Shown here in pieces: positions 1 through 8,089 of a stretch of DNA of 42,435 nucleotides (the first letter of the stretch is position 1; each line of letters opens with the position of its first letter). The translations under genes were made by a program, and so were the position numbers. The notes under the pieces are model-generated. The model was not told the DNA's origin and ran no database searches. It worked only from the letters and a program-made list of their open reading frames with translations. Origin of the DNA: an uncultured Bacteroidota bacterium (GTDB taxonomy: Bacteria; Bacteroidota; Bacteroidia; Bacteroidales; VadinHA17); the NCBI GenBank assembly GCA_903844815.1, contig CAIMVD010000241.1, forward strand, positions 1 through 42,435, written 5' to 3'.

Positions 1-108
1 CATTTGAAATTTCAAGTAGTGCCCCGAACCAAACTTTGTGGAGGAATGAAACTACCAATCACAAACAGGTTTCTTATGAGCTGCTTTTTTCAAAGTTATC
101 TGTTTTGA
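1..108 (+). CDS. possible C-terminal end of an unidentified gene cut by the window edge
   Basis: Frame 1 is open from the first base to a TGA at 106-108, giving about 35 residues that include a Cys-Gly-Gly-Met-Lys stretch and end in Tyr-Leu-Phe. It could be the tail of a gene starting outside the window, or chance. I do not recognise a family and composition gives no firm support. It is followed by a small hairpin around 113-129 and then the nested repeat at 160-342. Confidence 0.15.
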   Translation, partial: HLKFQVVPRTKLCGGMKLPITNRFLMSCFFQSYLF

Positions 109-159
109 GGTTGGAGAGTCGCCACTCCCGGAAACTTTGTGAAAAAATAATTGAGTGTT

Positions 160-342
160 GGGAAAGAGTAACCAAAAGAATTAGGGGCTAAAGCCCGATT
201 CTAAAGATCATTCACTAACCCTGGCATTAATGCCAGGGTTAGTGAATACGATTAGAATACGGACTTTAGTCCGGAACTCGGAAAAATAAGAAACATATCA
301 AAACCAGCAATGTTAGTAAAAGTGGTTTTATTACTCTTTCCC
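160..342. repeat. nested palindromic repeat (three hairpins inside an outer inverted repeat)
   Basis: The outer arms are a 12-bp perfect inverted repeat, GGGAAAGAGTAA at 160-171 against TTACTCTTTCCC at 331-342. Inside are three further palindromes: a hairpin at 185-196 (GGGCT/AGCCC), a perfect 38-bp palindrome at 210-247 centred on ATTAAT, and a hairpin at 260-273 (CGGACT/AGTCCG). The left and right hairpins are also joined by short pairing, GATTCTA against TAGAAT. This is intergenic, non-coding and resembles REP/BIME or MITE-like material. The motif CTATCGGGAAAGAG of the right end (334-347, reversed) recurs at 5090-5103, just before another repeat element, so it is dispersed. The rest of 1-437 has no recognisable gene. 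Confidence 0.75.
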
Positions 343-371
343 GATAGTCTTAAGAAAATAAATAGATTTAG

Positions 372-379
372 TATTTTTG
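372..379 (+). promoter_or_regulatory. Bacteroidota-type -7 element for the M48 protease gene
   Basis: TATTTTTG fits the TAnnTTTG -7 consensus of Bacteroidota sigma factors and lies about 58 bases before the ATG at 438. No clear TTTG -33 partner was seen, so this is a moderate guess. Confidence 0.35.
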
Positions 380-437
380 TGAAAAATTCAGGAAACAACG
401 GTCGCCGATTGTTGTTATAATCAAAAAACAATCTGAA

Positions 438-1244
438 ATGAAAAAAATATTCAAAACGGCAGTATCTGTAATAATCATTGTACTCATCTGGCAGGCCTGT
501 TCTGTTGTGCCACTTACAGGCAGAAAACAGCTGAGTCTGGTACCGGAATCTGAAATGATATCGATGTCACTTACAAGCTATGGGGACTTCCTGAAGGAAA
601 ATGCTCTTTCGACTGATAAGGCGAATACAGCCATGGTAAAACAGGTTGGTTCAGATATCTCGGCCGCTGTGATTAAGTACTTCGCTGATAATAGCCTATC
701 ATCCAGGCTCCAGGGTTACCAGTGGGAATTCAGTCTTGTTAAAAACGACACAACCGTTAATGCCTGGTGTATGCCGGGGGGTAAGGTTGTTGTTTACAGC
801 GGCCTTCTTCCGGTTACAAAGGACAGGAACGGGCTTGCCGTGGTGATGAGCCACGAGATTGCCCATGCTGTTGCCAGGCATGGTAATGAAAGGATGAGCC
901 AGGAGATGCTTGCCCAGTTCGGAAGCGTTGCCCTCAGCGAAATGATTAAAAATAAACCCCAGGAAACCCAGACAATCTTTAATGGAGCATACGGAATTGG
1001 AGCCCAGGTAGGAGTACTGCTCCCGTTTTCACGAGAACATGAGCTTGAAGCCGATAAACTGGGACTTATATTCATGGCAATGGCAGGCTATGATCCTCAG
1101 ACAGCAGTTCCTTTCTGGGAAAGAATGGCAGCAATGGGCGGAGCCAAGCCGCCGGAATTCCTCAGCACCCACCCTTCTGATGCTACACGTATTGCCAGGA
1201 TTAAGGCGGCTTTGCCTGAGGCTATGACATATTATAAAAAGTAA
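438..1244 (+). CDS. M48-family metalloprotease, lipoprotein
   Basis: This is a zinc metalloprotease of peptidase family M48, the group of the periplasmic quality-control proteases LoiP and BepA. The zinc site is visible: HEIAH at residues 139-143 and a third ligand glutamate in EHELEAD (about E204). The N-terminus is a signal peptide ending in QAC, suggesting cleavage and lipidation at Cys21, although the lipobox is loose (Trp at -3). The length of 268 residues matches single-domain M48 lipoproteins without TPR repeats. By family knowledge it would act in the periplasm on misfolded envelope proteins. It stands alone, with the inverted repeat at 1282-1368 behind it. The family call is firm; the substrate is unknown. 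Confidence 0.92.
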   Translation: MKKIFKTAVSVIIIVLIWQACSVVPLTGRKQLSLVPESEMISMSLTSYGDFLKENALSTDKANTAMVKQVGSDISAAVIKYFADNSLSSRLQGYQWEFSLVKNDTTVNAWCMPGGKVVVYSGLLPVTKDRNGLAVVMSHEIAHAVARHGNERMSQEMLAQFGSVALSEMIKNKPQETQTIFNGAYGIGAQVGVLLPFSREHELEADKLGLIFMAMAGYDPQTAVPFWERMAAMGGAKPPEFLSTHPSDATRIARIKAALPEAMTYYKK

Positions 1245-1281
1245 GATAAATAACCGGTTTTTTGGGGTCTTGCTTTTTTAC

Positions 1282-1368
1282 CACGGAGTTACACGGTTTT
1301 AATTGGGAGTAACACTGTTTAAAATCTTTTTACAGTGTTACTCTGCTCTATCCCCGTGCAACTCCGTG
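1282..1368. repeat. nested inverted repeat, possibly a bidirectional terminator
   Basis: The outer arms CACGGAGTTACACGG (1282-1296) and CCGTGCAACTCCGTG (1354-1368) pair with one G-U-compatible mismatch. The inner arms GAGTAACACTGT (1307-1318) and ACAGTGTTACTC (1332-1343) are a perfect 12-bp inverted repeat. T-rich (1274-1279) and A-rich (1371-1379) runs flank it. Strings like the outer arm are common dispersed repeats in environmental bacterial genomes. Its place directly after the protease gene means it could also end transcription. Confidence 0.7.
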
Positions 1369-1407
1369 TTTAAAAAAAAGAAAGCTTCTGTTATCTTTTA
1401 TTTTCAT

Positions 1408-1415
1408 TAAATTTG
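1408..1415 (+). promoter_or_regulatory. possible -7 element upstream of the MG2/TonB-plug gene
   Basis: TAAATTTG matches TAnnTTTG and ends 16 bases before the ATG at 1432, which would give a very short leader. No convincing -33 box is present. Weak support. Confidence 0.3.
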
Positions 1416-1431
1416 ATTCATATCAAATTGT

Positions 1432-3909
1432 ATGAAGCGCTCATATAGGATGACCCGGTATGCTGTAATGCTGGCTTTGGCTTGCTGCCTCCTTTTCCCT
1501 GTAAGTAGAATCTTTTCCCAGGGACTTACTGAAAGGGACTCTATTGGGATAGTTGAGAAAGTATACCTGCATGTTGATCGTGATGCTTATTATCCGGGCG
1601 ATGATATATGGTTCAGTTCATACCTTATCGATGGGGCATATGGGATGCTTACTTCGAACAGCACCAACCTTCATGTTGAGTTGATTTCACCCTCTGATGT
1701 CATCATCGCCAACCGTATTGTAAGGCTTACAGGGGGGCTGGGCAACGGGGATTTCCACCTGCCCGATACAATAAAGCCCGGAGGATATTTTTTAAGGGCA
1801 TACACAAACTTTATGCGCAACTTCGGAGAGGAGACTTTTTTTATACGACGAATAACAGTTTTAAATTCAGCGGGTGGGGAAAGTGCCACAGCGGTAAATT
1901 CAACTTCCTCCGGCGTGAAATCCAGTATCATGTTTTTCCCTGAGGGTGGCTCGCTGGTCAGCGGCGTAGTTTCCGAGGTCGTCTTCAAAGCTTTCGCCGC
2001 AGGCGGAGAGGGCAGCGGGGTTGTTGGAGAAGTCTTTAATGATGAACGACAGCATGTTTCCGCAATAAAAAGTGTTCACAAAGGAATGGGGAAATTTTCA
2101 TTTGAACCCGAATCGGGAAAGAACTATTATGCGGTTGCAATTGCGGCAAACGGTGACACAATCAGGGCATCTCTTCCATCATCTTTTCCAACAGGCATTG
2201 TTATGAATGTAACAGGTAACCAGCATGGTAAGGTGTCGCTTGTATTCAGGACAAATATTGTGACCTTCATGCAGTTAAGGGGAAAGGAGCTTACCCTTAC
2301 AGTTTCGAAGCAAAACAATACACTGGGAACTTATTCCTTTTTGATGAGTTCGCTTAACAGTCATCTGGAGATTCCAACACTGGAGCTTCCCGATGGAATT
2401 CTGCGGCTGACATTGTCAGGTTCTGATGAAGTTCCTGTCTGTGAAAGACTTGTATTTATAAGTAACAATGAAAATGCCCGATTGAAAATTGAATCGGGAA
2501 AAGAGGTTTATAAGCTGCGCGATTCGGTATCGGTTAGTATCTCACTGTCCGACAGTACGGGCTCAGTGAATAATTGTTTCCTGTCACTTTCGGCTGCAGA
2601 TAAGTTGTTTACAGGAAACTCAGTCCAAAATACCTCTTCAATTGCTTCATGGTTCCTTCTTGAATCTGATATAAGGGGAGAAGTGGAAGAACCAGGGTAT
2701 TATTTCGACTTTTCAAATCATAGCCGGTTAAGCCATCTCGATTTGGTGCTTATGACTCATGGATGGCGCGATTTCAGGTGGAAATATGAAGGAATAGAAT
2801 ATTTGCCTGAACATGGTTTTACAATTTCAGGAAAGGTCAGGAAGAAATTTTCAGACTCCCCGCTTAAGAACTGCTGGATTACAATCGGTATATTCAAATC
2901 AGGAAATCCATCTGTAAAAATTGTTCCCGTGAGTTCCGAGGGCAGGTTCCTGCTCGAAAACCTTGACATCAGCGGAATTACAAAAGTGATAGCAAGTGTT
3001 TCGGACGATAATGACAAACTCAAAGGATGGCTGCTTATGGATTCTCTAAAGTATAAACCGGCTGATGCAGGCTTTATTACTCAATTCGGAAGAGACGGAG
3101 GTAACTTTGGGGTATCTGATAATGATAGTATTACAGTCAGTAAATCGAAGCAAAAATATATTCAATATGCAGATATTAAAAGCTCCATGCTCAGGCAGTA
3201 CAAGTTGTCGGATACAATTACTCCGGGGGAGGTCGTTATAACTGCCCGGCAGGATGATACCTACGAATCGGCCCGATCCCGGAGCAGAAGATATCTCATG
3301 GGAACTCCCGACAGGGAAATTGTAATCACCCCTGAGCTTAAGGCTACAGGCAACGTATACCAGCTGATATCGAACAGATATAGGAGGAAAAAGGTGTTTC
3401 CGGTATTCGGATTAAATTATGGTATGTCAAATCCTGTTTATATGATCGATGGAGTTAAAGTATCTCCCGATGAGGTTAAATCAATTCCAATAAGCTGGGT
3501 TGAACGTATTGATATAATCGACAATCCTACAGCAACACTGATTCGTTCGATGGTTCAGGTAAACGATTCGACAACTGCAATTAGCGACGGTGTAGTCTCA
3601 ATTATACTAAAAAGCAATGCAGAGCCAGACAATCAACCGGAATTTCACTCAGTAAATTTTTCTGTTTCAGGCTTTGATGAACCGAGAATCTTCTACTCGC
3701 CCCGTCATAGAGAATCATTAGAAAAGGATTATAAGCCCGATGTAAGGACCACGCTTTTCTGGAAACCCGATATAATTTTTAATAACATAACTAAACAAAT
3801 CGTGAATTTTTATAACGGAGATAATCCCTTTCGGGTGAGGGTGGTTGCCGAAGGAATTACTAATACAGGTATTCCTGTGTTTTCATCCGCAGAATATGAA
3901 ATTCAATAA
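1432..3909 (+). CDS. MG2-like / TonB-receptor-plug domain envelope protein
   Basis: This 825-residue secreted protein begins with a signal peptide (to about residue 30, ending FSQG). It is followed by an MG2-type beta-sandwich signature, VYLHVDRDAYYPGDDIWF near residues 45-62, as in macroglobulin-like domains. The middle part looks like further beta-sandwich repeats. Near residues 630-730 there is a TonB-dependent-receptor plug-like segment (PVYMIDGVKV, then a VERIDIIDNPTA-like stretch). No 22-strand barrel follows, so it is not a complete transporter. Such MG2-plus-plug proteins are common in Bacteroidota and largely uncharacterised; an envelope role is inferred. An in-frame Met at residue 7 is an alternative start. 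It is 47 bp upstream of the sialidase and may be co-transcribed with it. Confidence 0.8.
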   Translation: MKRSYRMTRYAVMLALACCLLFPVSRIFSQGLTERDSIGIVEKVYLHVDRDAYYPGDDIWFSSYLIDGAYGMLTSNSTNLHVELISPSDVIIANRIVRLTGGLGNGDFHLPDTIKPGGYFLRAYTNFMRNFGEETFFIRRITVLNSAGGESATAVNSTSSGVKSSIMFFPEGGSLVSGVVSEVVFKAFAAGGEGSGVVGEVFNDERQHVSAIKSVHKGMGKFSFEPESGKNYYAVAIAANGDTIRASLPSSFPTGIVMNVTGNQHGKVSLVFRTNIVTFMQLRGKELTLTVSKQNNTLGTYSFLMSSLNSHLEIPTLELPDGILRLTLSGSDEVPVCERLVFISNNENARLKIESGKEVYKLRDSVSVSISLSDSTGSVNNCFLSLSAADKLFTGNSVQNTSSIASWFLLESDIRGEVEEPGYYFDFSNHSRLSHLDLVLMTHGWRDFRWKYEGIEYLPEHGFTISGKVRKKFSDSPLKNCWITIGIFKSGNPSVKIVPVSSEGRFLLENLDISGITKVIASVSDDNDKLKGWLLMDSLKYKPADAGFITQFGRDGGNFGVSDNDSITVSKSKQKYIQYADIKSSMLRQYKLSDTITPGEVVITARQDDTYESARSRSRRYLMGTPDREIVITPELKATGNVYQLISNRYRRKKVFPVFGLNYGMSNPVYMIDGVKVSPDEVKSIPISWVERIDIIDNPTATLIRSMVQVNDSTTAISDGVVSIILKSNAEPDNQPEFHSVNFSVSGFDEPRIFYSPRHRESLEKDYKPDVRTTLFWKPDIIFNNITKQIVNFYNGDNPFRVRVVAEGITNTGIPVFSSAEYEIQ

Positions 3910-3956
3910 TCTTTTCTTTTTCGTCGACCCCCCATTAATTCAATTATGAAATAATA

Positions 3957-5084
3957 ATGAATACTAAAATTCACTCGGGATTCCTCTCAATAATTCTTTT
4001 TCTCCTGACAAATAATCCGGTAGACGGACAGCAAATGAGTTATTTGTTCGAAAGCGGGACGAACGGTTATAATACATTCAGGATTCCGGCTTTAGTTACT
4101 TCAGCAAAGGGAACCCTGCTGGCTTTTGCAGAAGGGAGGAAGAAGGGTTCTTCTGATACCGGCGATATAGATCTTGTCGTGAAGCGTTCCGACGACAATG
4201 GGAAAACCTGGAGCGATCTGATTGTCATCTGGGACGACGGCGAAAATGTATGCGGAAATCCTGCTCCTGTGGTTGACAGAAATACAGGTAAGATTTTCCT
4301 TCTTTCAACGTGGAATCTGGGATCGGACCATGAATCTGAGATCATAAAAGGGACAAGCAGCGATACTCGCAGGATATTTGTCATGGAATCCTCTGACGAT
4401 GGCAGAAGCTGGTCAGTTCCTGCCGAAATAACCGGAGCTGTTAAGAAAAGTAACTGGACATGGTATGCAACTGGCCCGTGTCATGGGATTCAGATGCAGA
4501 ATGGCAGGCACAAAGGAAGGCTTGTAATTCCCTGCGACCATATTGAATCGGTAACAAATAAATACTTCTCCCATATAATTTTCTCCGACGACAAAGGGAA
4601 AACATGGAACCTTGGCGGATCTACCCCTCAGGATCAGGTAAATGAGAGTGCCGTGGCTGAAATATCAAAGGGGAAGCTGATGCTTAACATGAGGAATTAC
4701 GACAGAAGCCAGAAGTCAAGAAAGATTTCGGTTAGCGACGACGCAGGAGCCTCATGGAGTGATATTTATTCTGATCCCGCTCTTGTTGAACCTATATGTC
4801 AGGCATCTCTCTTAAGTTTCCATTCAGGCCGAAAAAAATCATTCAGTTTGTTATTCCTGAATCCTGCCGATACTGCAGTCCGACGCAATATGACTCTTCG
4901 GATGAGTTATAACGAGGGTAAAACATGGCCGGTTTCGAGAATCCTGCATGAAGGTCCATCTGCATATTCCGATATGGCATTTTTGTCGAATTGTAATGTG
5001 GGCTGCCTGTTTGAAGCAGGAGTTAAATCTCCTTACGAGGGAATTATCTACATGGAAGTTCGTCTAAAAGAGCTGAATAAATAA
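3957..5084 (+). CDS. secreted exo-alpha-sialidase (GH33-type neuraminidase)
   Basis: This is a 375-residue six-bladed beta-propeller sialidase that would remove terminal sialic acids from glycans. The FRIP motif (arginine-triad residue) follows the signal peptide (cleavage near GQQ). There are about five Asp-box-like repeats: SDDNGKTW, SSDDGRSW, SDDKGKTW, SDDAGASW and a degenerate YNEGKTW. Candidate catalytic residues are the Asp in SSDTGDID, Glu in NESAVAE, and Tyr in SAYSDM near the C-terminus. The length matches the bare catalytic domain without lectin inserts. No T9SS tail is visible, so the product is probably periplasmic or released. No sialic acid transport or catabolism genes are adjacent. 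It may share a transcript with the MG2 protein upstream. Confidence 0.92.
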   Translation: MNTKIHSGFLSIILFLLTNNPVDGQQMSYLFESGTNGYNTFRIPALVTSAKGTLLAFAEGRKKGSSDTGDIDLVVKRSDDNGKTWSDLIVIWDDGENVCGNPAPVVDRNTGKIFLLSTWNLGSDHESEIIKGTSSDTRRIFVMESSDDGRSWSVPAEITGAVKKSNWTWYATGPCHGIQMQNGRHKGRLVIPCDHIESVTNKYFSHIIFSDDKGKTWNLGGSTPQDQVNESAVAEISKGKLMLNMRNYDRSQKSRKISVSDDAGASWSDIYSDPALVEPICQASLLSFHSGRKKSFSLLFLNPADTAVRRNMTLRMSYNEGKTWPVSRILHEGPSAYSDMAFLSNCNVGCLFEAGVKSPYEGIIYMEVRLKELNK

Positions 5085-5110
5085 TTTGGCTATCGGGAAA
5101 GAGGGAGAAA

Positions 5111-5376
5111 AAGATTCCTCATTAATCCGCTCTATAGAACTAATATTATGCAGATTGCCATGGCAGATTAATTCGGAATGACAATTTTTGTAAAGGACGG
5201 GAGGGGAAGAAGCGGCGATTCTCAAGAGTCATAGATTAATACCTGAAATGATCCGTGAGAATCGCCGCTTCTTCCCCTCTCCCAATACAAAATTGACCTG
5301 TCATTCCGAATTAATACACCTTTAACACATATCAATTCTTACGGAAAAAGCAAAAGGTGTATTAATGAGGAATCTT
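5111..5376. repeat. 266-bp nested hairpin element (copy 1 of the AAGATTCCTC...GGAATGACA family)
   Basis: The left outer arm is AAGATTCCTCATTAAT (5111-5126), a 40-nt tip, then ATTAATTCGGAATGACA (5167-5183). The right outer arm is the reverse complement of both blocks: 5299-5315 (17/17 bases) and 5361-5376 (16/16), around a 45-nt tip that itself folds (ACACCTTT against AAAGGTGT). Inside lies a second perfect inverted repeat of 24 bp, 5201-5224 against 5256-5279, purine-rich on the left and containing AGCGGCGA. Spacers are 17 and 19 nt and the central loop is 31 nt. The same architecture occurs at 22794-22967 and starts again at 42407. It lies between the sialidase and pirin genes and fills most of the 394-bp gap. 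Confidence 0.85.
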
Positions 5377-5394
5377 ATGGTGTTTATAAATGTG

Positions 5395-5425
5395 TTGCAA
5401 CAAATAAAGTTATTACATATATTTG
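5395..5425 (+). promoter_or_regulatory. promoter of the pirin-MarR pair
   Basis: TATATTTG at 5418-5425 is a perfect TAnnTTTG -7 box, with TTG at 5395-5397 as a plausible -33 box 20 bases upstream. It lies about 54 bases before the pirin ATG, directly after the hairpin element. Confidence 0.5.
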
Positions 5426-5478
5426 TACGCGATATCCTGATGGCAGGATTATAATAAAAATTTTAAAACTGACAGATT

Positions 5479-6357
5479 ATGGCAACAAAAAATACCGAAC
5501 TGGTTCTTACACCTCCTCAGCCGCACTGGGTAGGAGATGGCTTCAGGGTACACAACTTTATACCGGGTGGTTACCGGACCGATATGGCAAGGATGAATCC
5601 GTTTATCCTTCTGGATTATGGTGCCAGGCACTTCTTCCCCTCATCAGACACTCAACCGGGAGTTGGAGTTCATCCTCATCGTGGTTTTGAAACAGTCACC
5701 ATAGCATATAAGGGAAGGGTGGCTCACCACGACAGCGCCGGCAACAGCGGTGTGATAGGCGAAGGCGACGTTCAGTGGATGACCGCTGCATCGGGCATCC
5801 TTCATAAGGAATACCACGAAAAGGAATTCAGCCTTAAAGGAGGCGAAATGCAGATGGTTCAGCTTTGGGTTAACCTTCCTGCCCGGTTCAAGATGTCTGC
5901 TCCCAAATACCAGAGCATTACAAACGATCAGATGAGCAAGTTCAAACTTGAAGGTGACAACGGAATCGTCGAAATAATTGCCGGGGAATATAAAAATGTT
6001 AAAGGAAGCGCTTCGACATTTTCTCCGGTTAACCTGCTCAACGCAAAGTTGAATAAAGGGGGAAAGGCCGGTTTTTCATTCCCTGCTGATTTTAACACTG
6101 CATTGCTTGTAATAGAAGGAGAGATTACAATAAACAACACCGGAGAGGTAAAGACTGATAATTTTGCCCTATTCCTTAATGAAGGCGAAGACTTTGAGAT
6201 TCAGACTGTGGAAGGAGCTGTTGTTTTGGTTATGAGCGGGGAGAATCTCAACGAACCAATTGCTTCTCACGGACCGTTTGTTATGAATACAAAGCAGGAA
6301 ATCCTCCAGGCGTTCGACGATTACCAGAAGGGAAAATTTGGATTCCTCGAGGATTAA
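5479..6357 (+). CDS. pirin family protein
   Basis: This is a bicupin of 292 residues in the pirin/YhhW family, whose members include quercetin dioxygenases and redox or transcription cofactors. The metal site of the N-terminal cupin is complete: H65 and H67 in VHPHRGFE, H109 and E111 in ILHKEYHE. The C-terminal cupin (about residues 180-280) is degenerate, as usual. It is cytoplasmic with no signal peptide. The MarR-type regulator begins 34 bp downstream on the same strand, suggesting that this pair is regulated by the MarR protein in response to an aromatic or electrophilic compound. The substrate is not determinable here. Confidence 0.93.
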   Translation: MATKNTELVLTPPQPHWVGDGFRVHNFIPGGYRTDMARMNPFILLDYGARHFFPSSDTQPGVGVHPHRGFETVTIAYKGRVAHHDSAGNSGVIGEGDVQWMTAASGILHKEYHEKEFSLKGGEMQMVQLWVNLPARFKMSAPKYQSITNDQMSKFKLEGDNGIVEIIAGEYKNVKGSASTFSPVNLLNAKLNKGGKAGFSFPADFNTALLVIEGEITINNTGEVKTDNFALFLNEGEDFEIQTVEGAVVLVMSGENLNEPIASHGPFVMNTKQEILQAFDDYQKGKFGFLED

Positions 6358-6391
6358 TGGCTAATTTATTGATACAGATCAAAGTTGGAAT

Positions 6392-6841
6392 ATGGCAATT
6401 GAAAATGAAATAAAAGGGCGTTTCAGGAACGAATACCATAAGGGGATGATAAATCTGGTTTATACTGTAAATCAGCTGGGTTATCAGTTCAGGCAAACAC
6501 TGAAATCACATGGGATCTCGGAACCTCAGTATAATGTTCTGAGGGTTTTGCGCGGTTTCCGGAGCGAGTGCCCTGTTTCAATAGGCTTCTTAAAGGAACG
6601 CATGCTTGACAAGAGTTCCGATGTCAGCAGGATAGTGGACAATCTTTTCGCAAAGGGATTGATTGACAGGAAGGAAAATCCTCTTGACCGCCGGCAGAAG
6701 GAGGTTGATATCACCGGTAAAGGGCTTGAACTATTATCGGAAATGATAGAATGCGATAAAAAGGCCGATCTGCTGATTGCAAAACTGTCGCGGGAGGAAG
6801 TCGTTGAACTGAACAGGCTACTCGATAAAATAAGAGGATGA
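6392..6841 (+). CDS. MarR family transcriptional regulator
   Basis: This 149-residue winged-helix protein has the MarR layout: dimerisation helices at each end, recognition helix in LKERMLDKSSDVSRIVDNL (about residues 69-88) and the wing DRKENPLDRRQKEVDIT (about 94-110) with the typical DRR motif. MarR proteins usually repress their own operon and release DNA on binding phenolic ligands or on oxidation. It follows the pirin gene by 34 bp, so control of the shared promoter at 5395-5425 is the likely role. No clear operator palindrome was identified. Confidence 0.92.
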   Translation: MAIENEIKGRFRNEYHKGMINLVYTVNQLGYQFRQTLKSHGISEPQYNVLRVLRGFRSECPVSIGFLKERMLDKSSDVSRIVDNLFAKGLIDRKENPLDRRQKEVDITGKGLELLSEMIECDKKADLLIAKLSREEVVELNRLLDKIRG

Positions 6842-6874
6842 ATTGGTTAAAATAATTGAAAAGGGAATCTCTTA

Positions 6875-7819
6875 TCAATTCGAACTAAGAGTTATTATTG
6901 TAATCTCAGGCTGACAGTTAAACCTAAGGGGTATTCCGCTTACCCCGGCGCCCCTTGAGGTATAACCGGTCATATTGCCTATTTTCCATTTGCCATGGTT
7001 GAATTTTTTGCCATCGAACTGATGGCTTATAATCGGTACGCCTTCCTTAAGACAGATCTGGCCGCCATGAGTATGACCGCAAAGATAGAGGTCATACTTG
7101 TTTTGTGAAGCCCATTTAGCCATTTCAGGTGTATGAACCATTGCAATTTTGAAATCATAGCCCCTGGTTTCCATGCTGATCAAAGCAGACTCTGTATAGA
7201 AATCAAAGGGATCATCTGTTCCGGTTATCAATATTTTCTTCTCATCCCTGATTATCTCAACCGATTCGTTTACAAGCAGATTCATGCCTGACTCCTTTTC
7301 ATACTGGGCCATCAGGTAGGTATCATGATTTCCTAAAATCGCGAAAGTACCGAAAGGGGCCTGGATGTATTTTGAAAGAACCTTTAGTGGCTTAAGAATA
7401 TGATTGAAACTACCCGATCTGTCTCTCCTGTAATCGCCGGTTAACAAACAGATATCAAAATTCAACGGTTTTATTTTTTCGATCAGCATTGCAGTAAATC
7501 CCGGGATACTGTCAATGTGAAGATCAGACAGATGTAGTATTCTGAAACCGTTGAAGGGTTCCGGAAGATTCGGGAATGTCAGATTCAATTCGGTGACGCC
7601 AATTTTTTTTGCGTTTTCATAGCCTCTGGTATAATATCCCGCCAATTTCATGAAAAACCCGAAGATCTTAATAAGGCGAAGAAAAAGGTCCCAGTGGCTT
7701 CGGCTCTTCTTCCCTCTTCTTTTCCAGATAGAGCCTACATTTTCCATCACCGACCGGTTGGCAGCCCAGATCAGTCTTTTTTCTTTTCGGGATTCGGCAG
7801 AGTCGGGAAACTGATGCAT
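6875..7819 (-). CDS. metallophosphoesterase (YkuE-like)
   Basis: This is a 314-residue calcineurin-like phosphoesterase. All dimetal motifs are present: SDLHID (D99, H101), TGDYRRD (D129), GNHDTY (N164, H165), VHTPE and GHTHGG. The basic N-terminal 45 residues are followed by a hydrophobic stretch (about 45-60) that probably anchors it to the inner membrane. An internal Met at residue 25 is an alternative start. Relatives act on UDP-sugar or lipid phosphates at the membrane or have unknown substrates. It converges on the MarR gene with 33 bp between stops and is transcribed alone. Confidence 0.9.
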   Translation of the reverse strand: MHQFPDSAESRKEKRLIWAANRSVMENVGSIWKRRGKKSRSHWDLFLRLIKIFGFFMKLAGYYTRGYENAKKIGVTELNLTFPNLPEPFNGFRILHLSDLHIDSIPGFTAMLIEKIKPLNFDICLLTGDYRRDRSGSFNHILKPLKVLSKYIQAPFGTFAILGNHDTYLMAQYEKESGMNLLVNESVEIIRDEKKILITGTDDPFDFYTESALISMETRGYDFKIAMVHTPEMAKWASQNKYDLYLCGHTHGGQICLKEGVPIISHQFDGKKFNHGKWKIGNMTGYTSRGAGVSGIPLRFNCQPEITIITLSSN

Positions 7820-8089
7820 TTTAAAAGAATTAGGCTACTAATTTAAGCAATATTATCATTTTTCCCCTGCTCTTTTTGTACTGAATGGTTTACCCTTGCC
7901 AGGCAATTGCCGATTGGAACAAGGACTCAATAAAGGGCCATGGTTGGTTTAATGTTGTTTTTATTACTATATTAGCCTTGTAATGATTGTCGATTGTATG
8001 GGGCAGATTTTAACACGTTGAATATTTAGCTAAAAACCTAAACTTCCTGTTGAAAATGCCTTACAGATATATACCTAATTTACCTGCTA

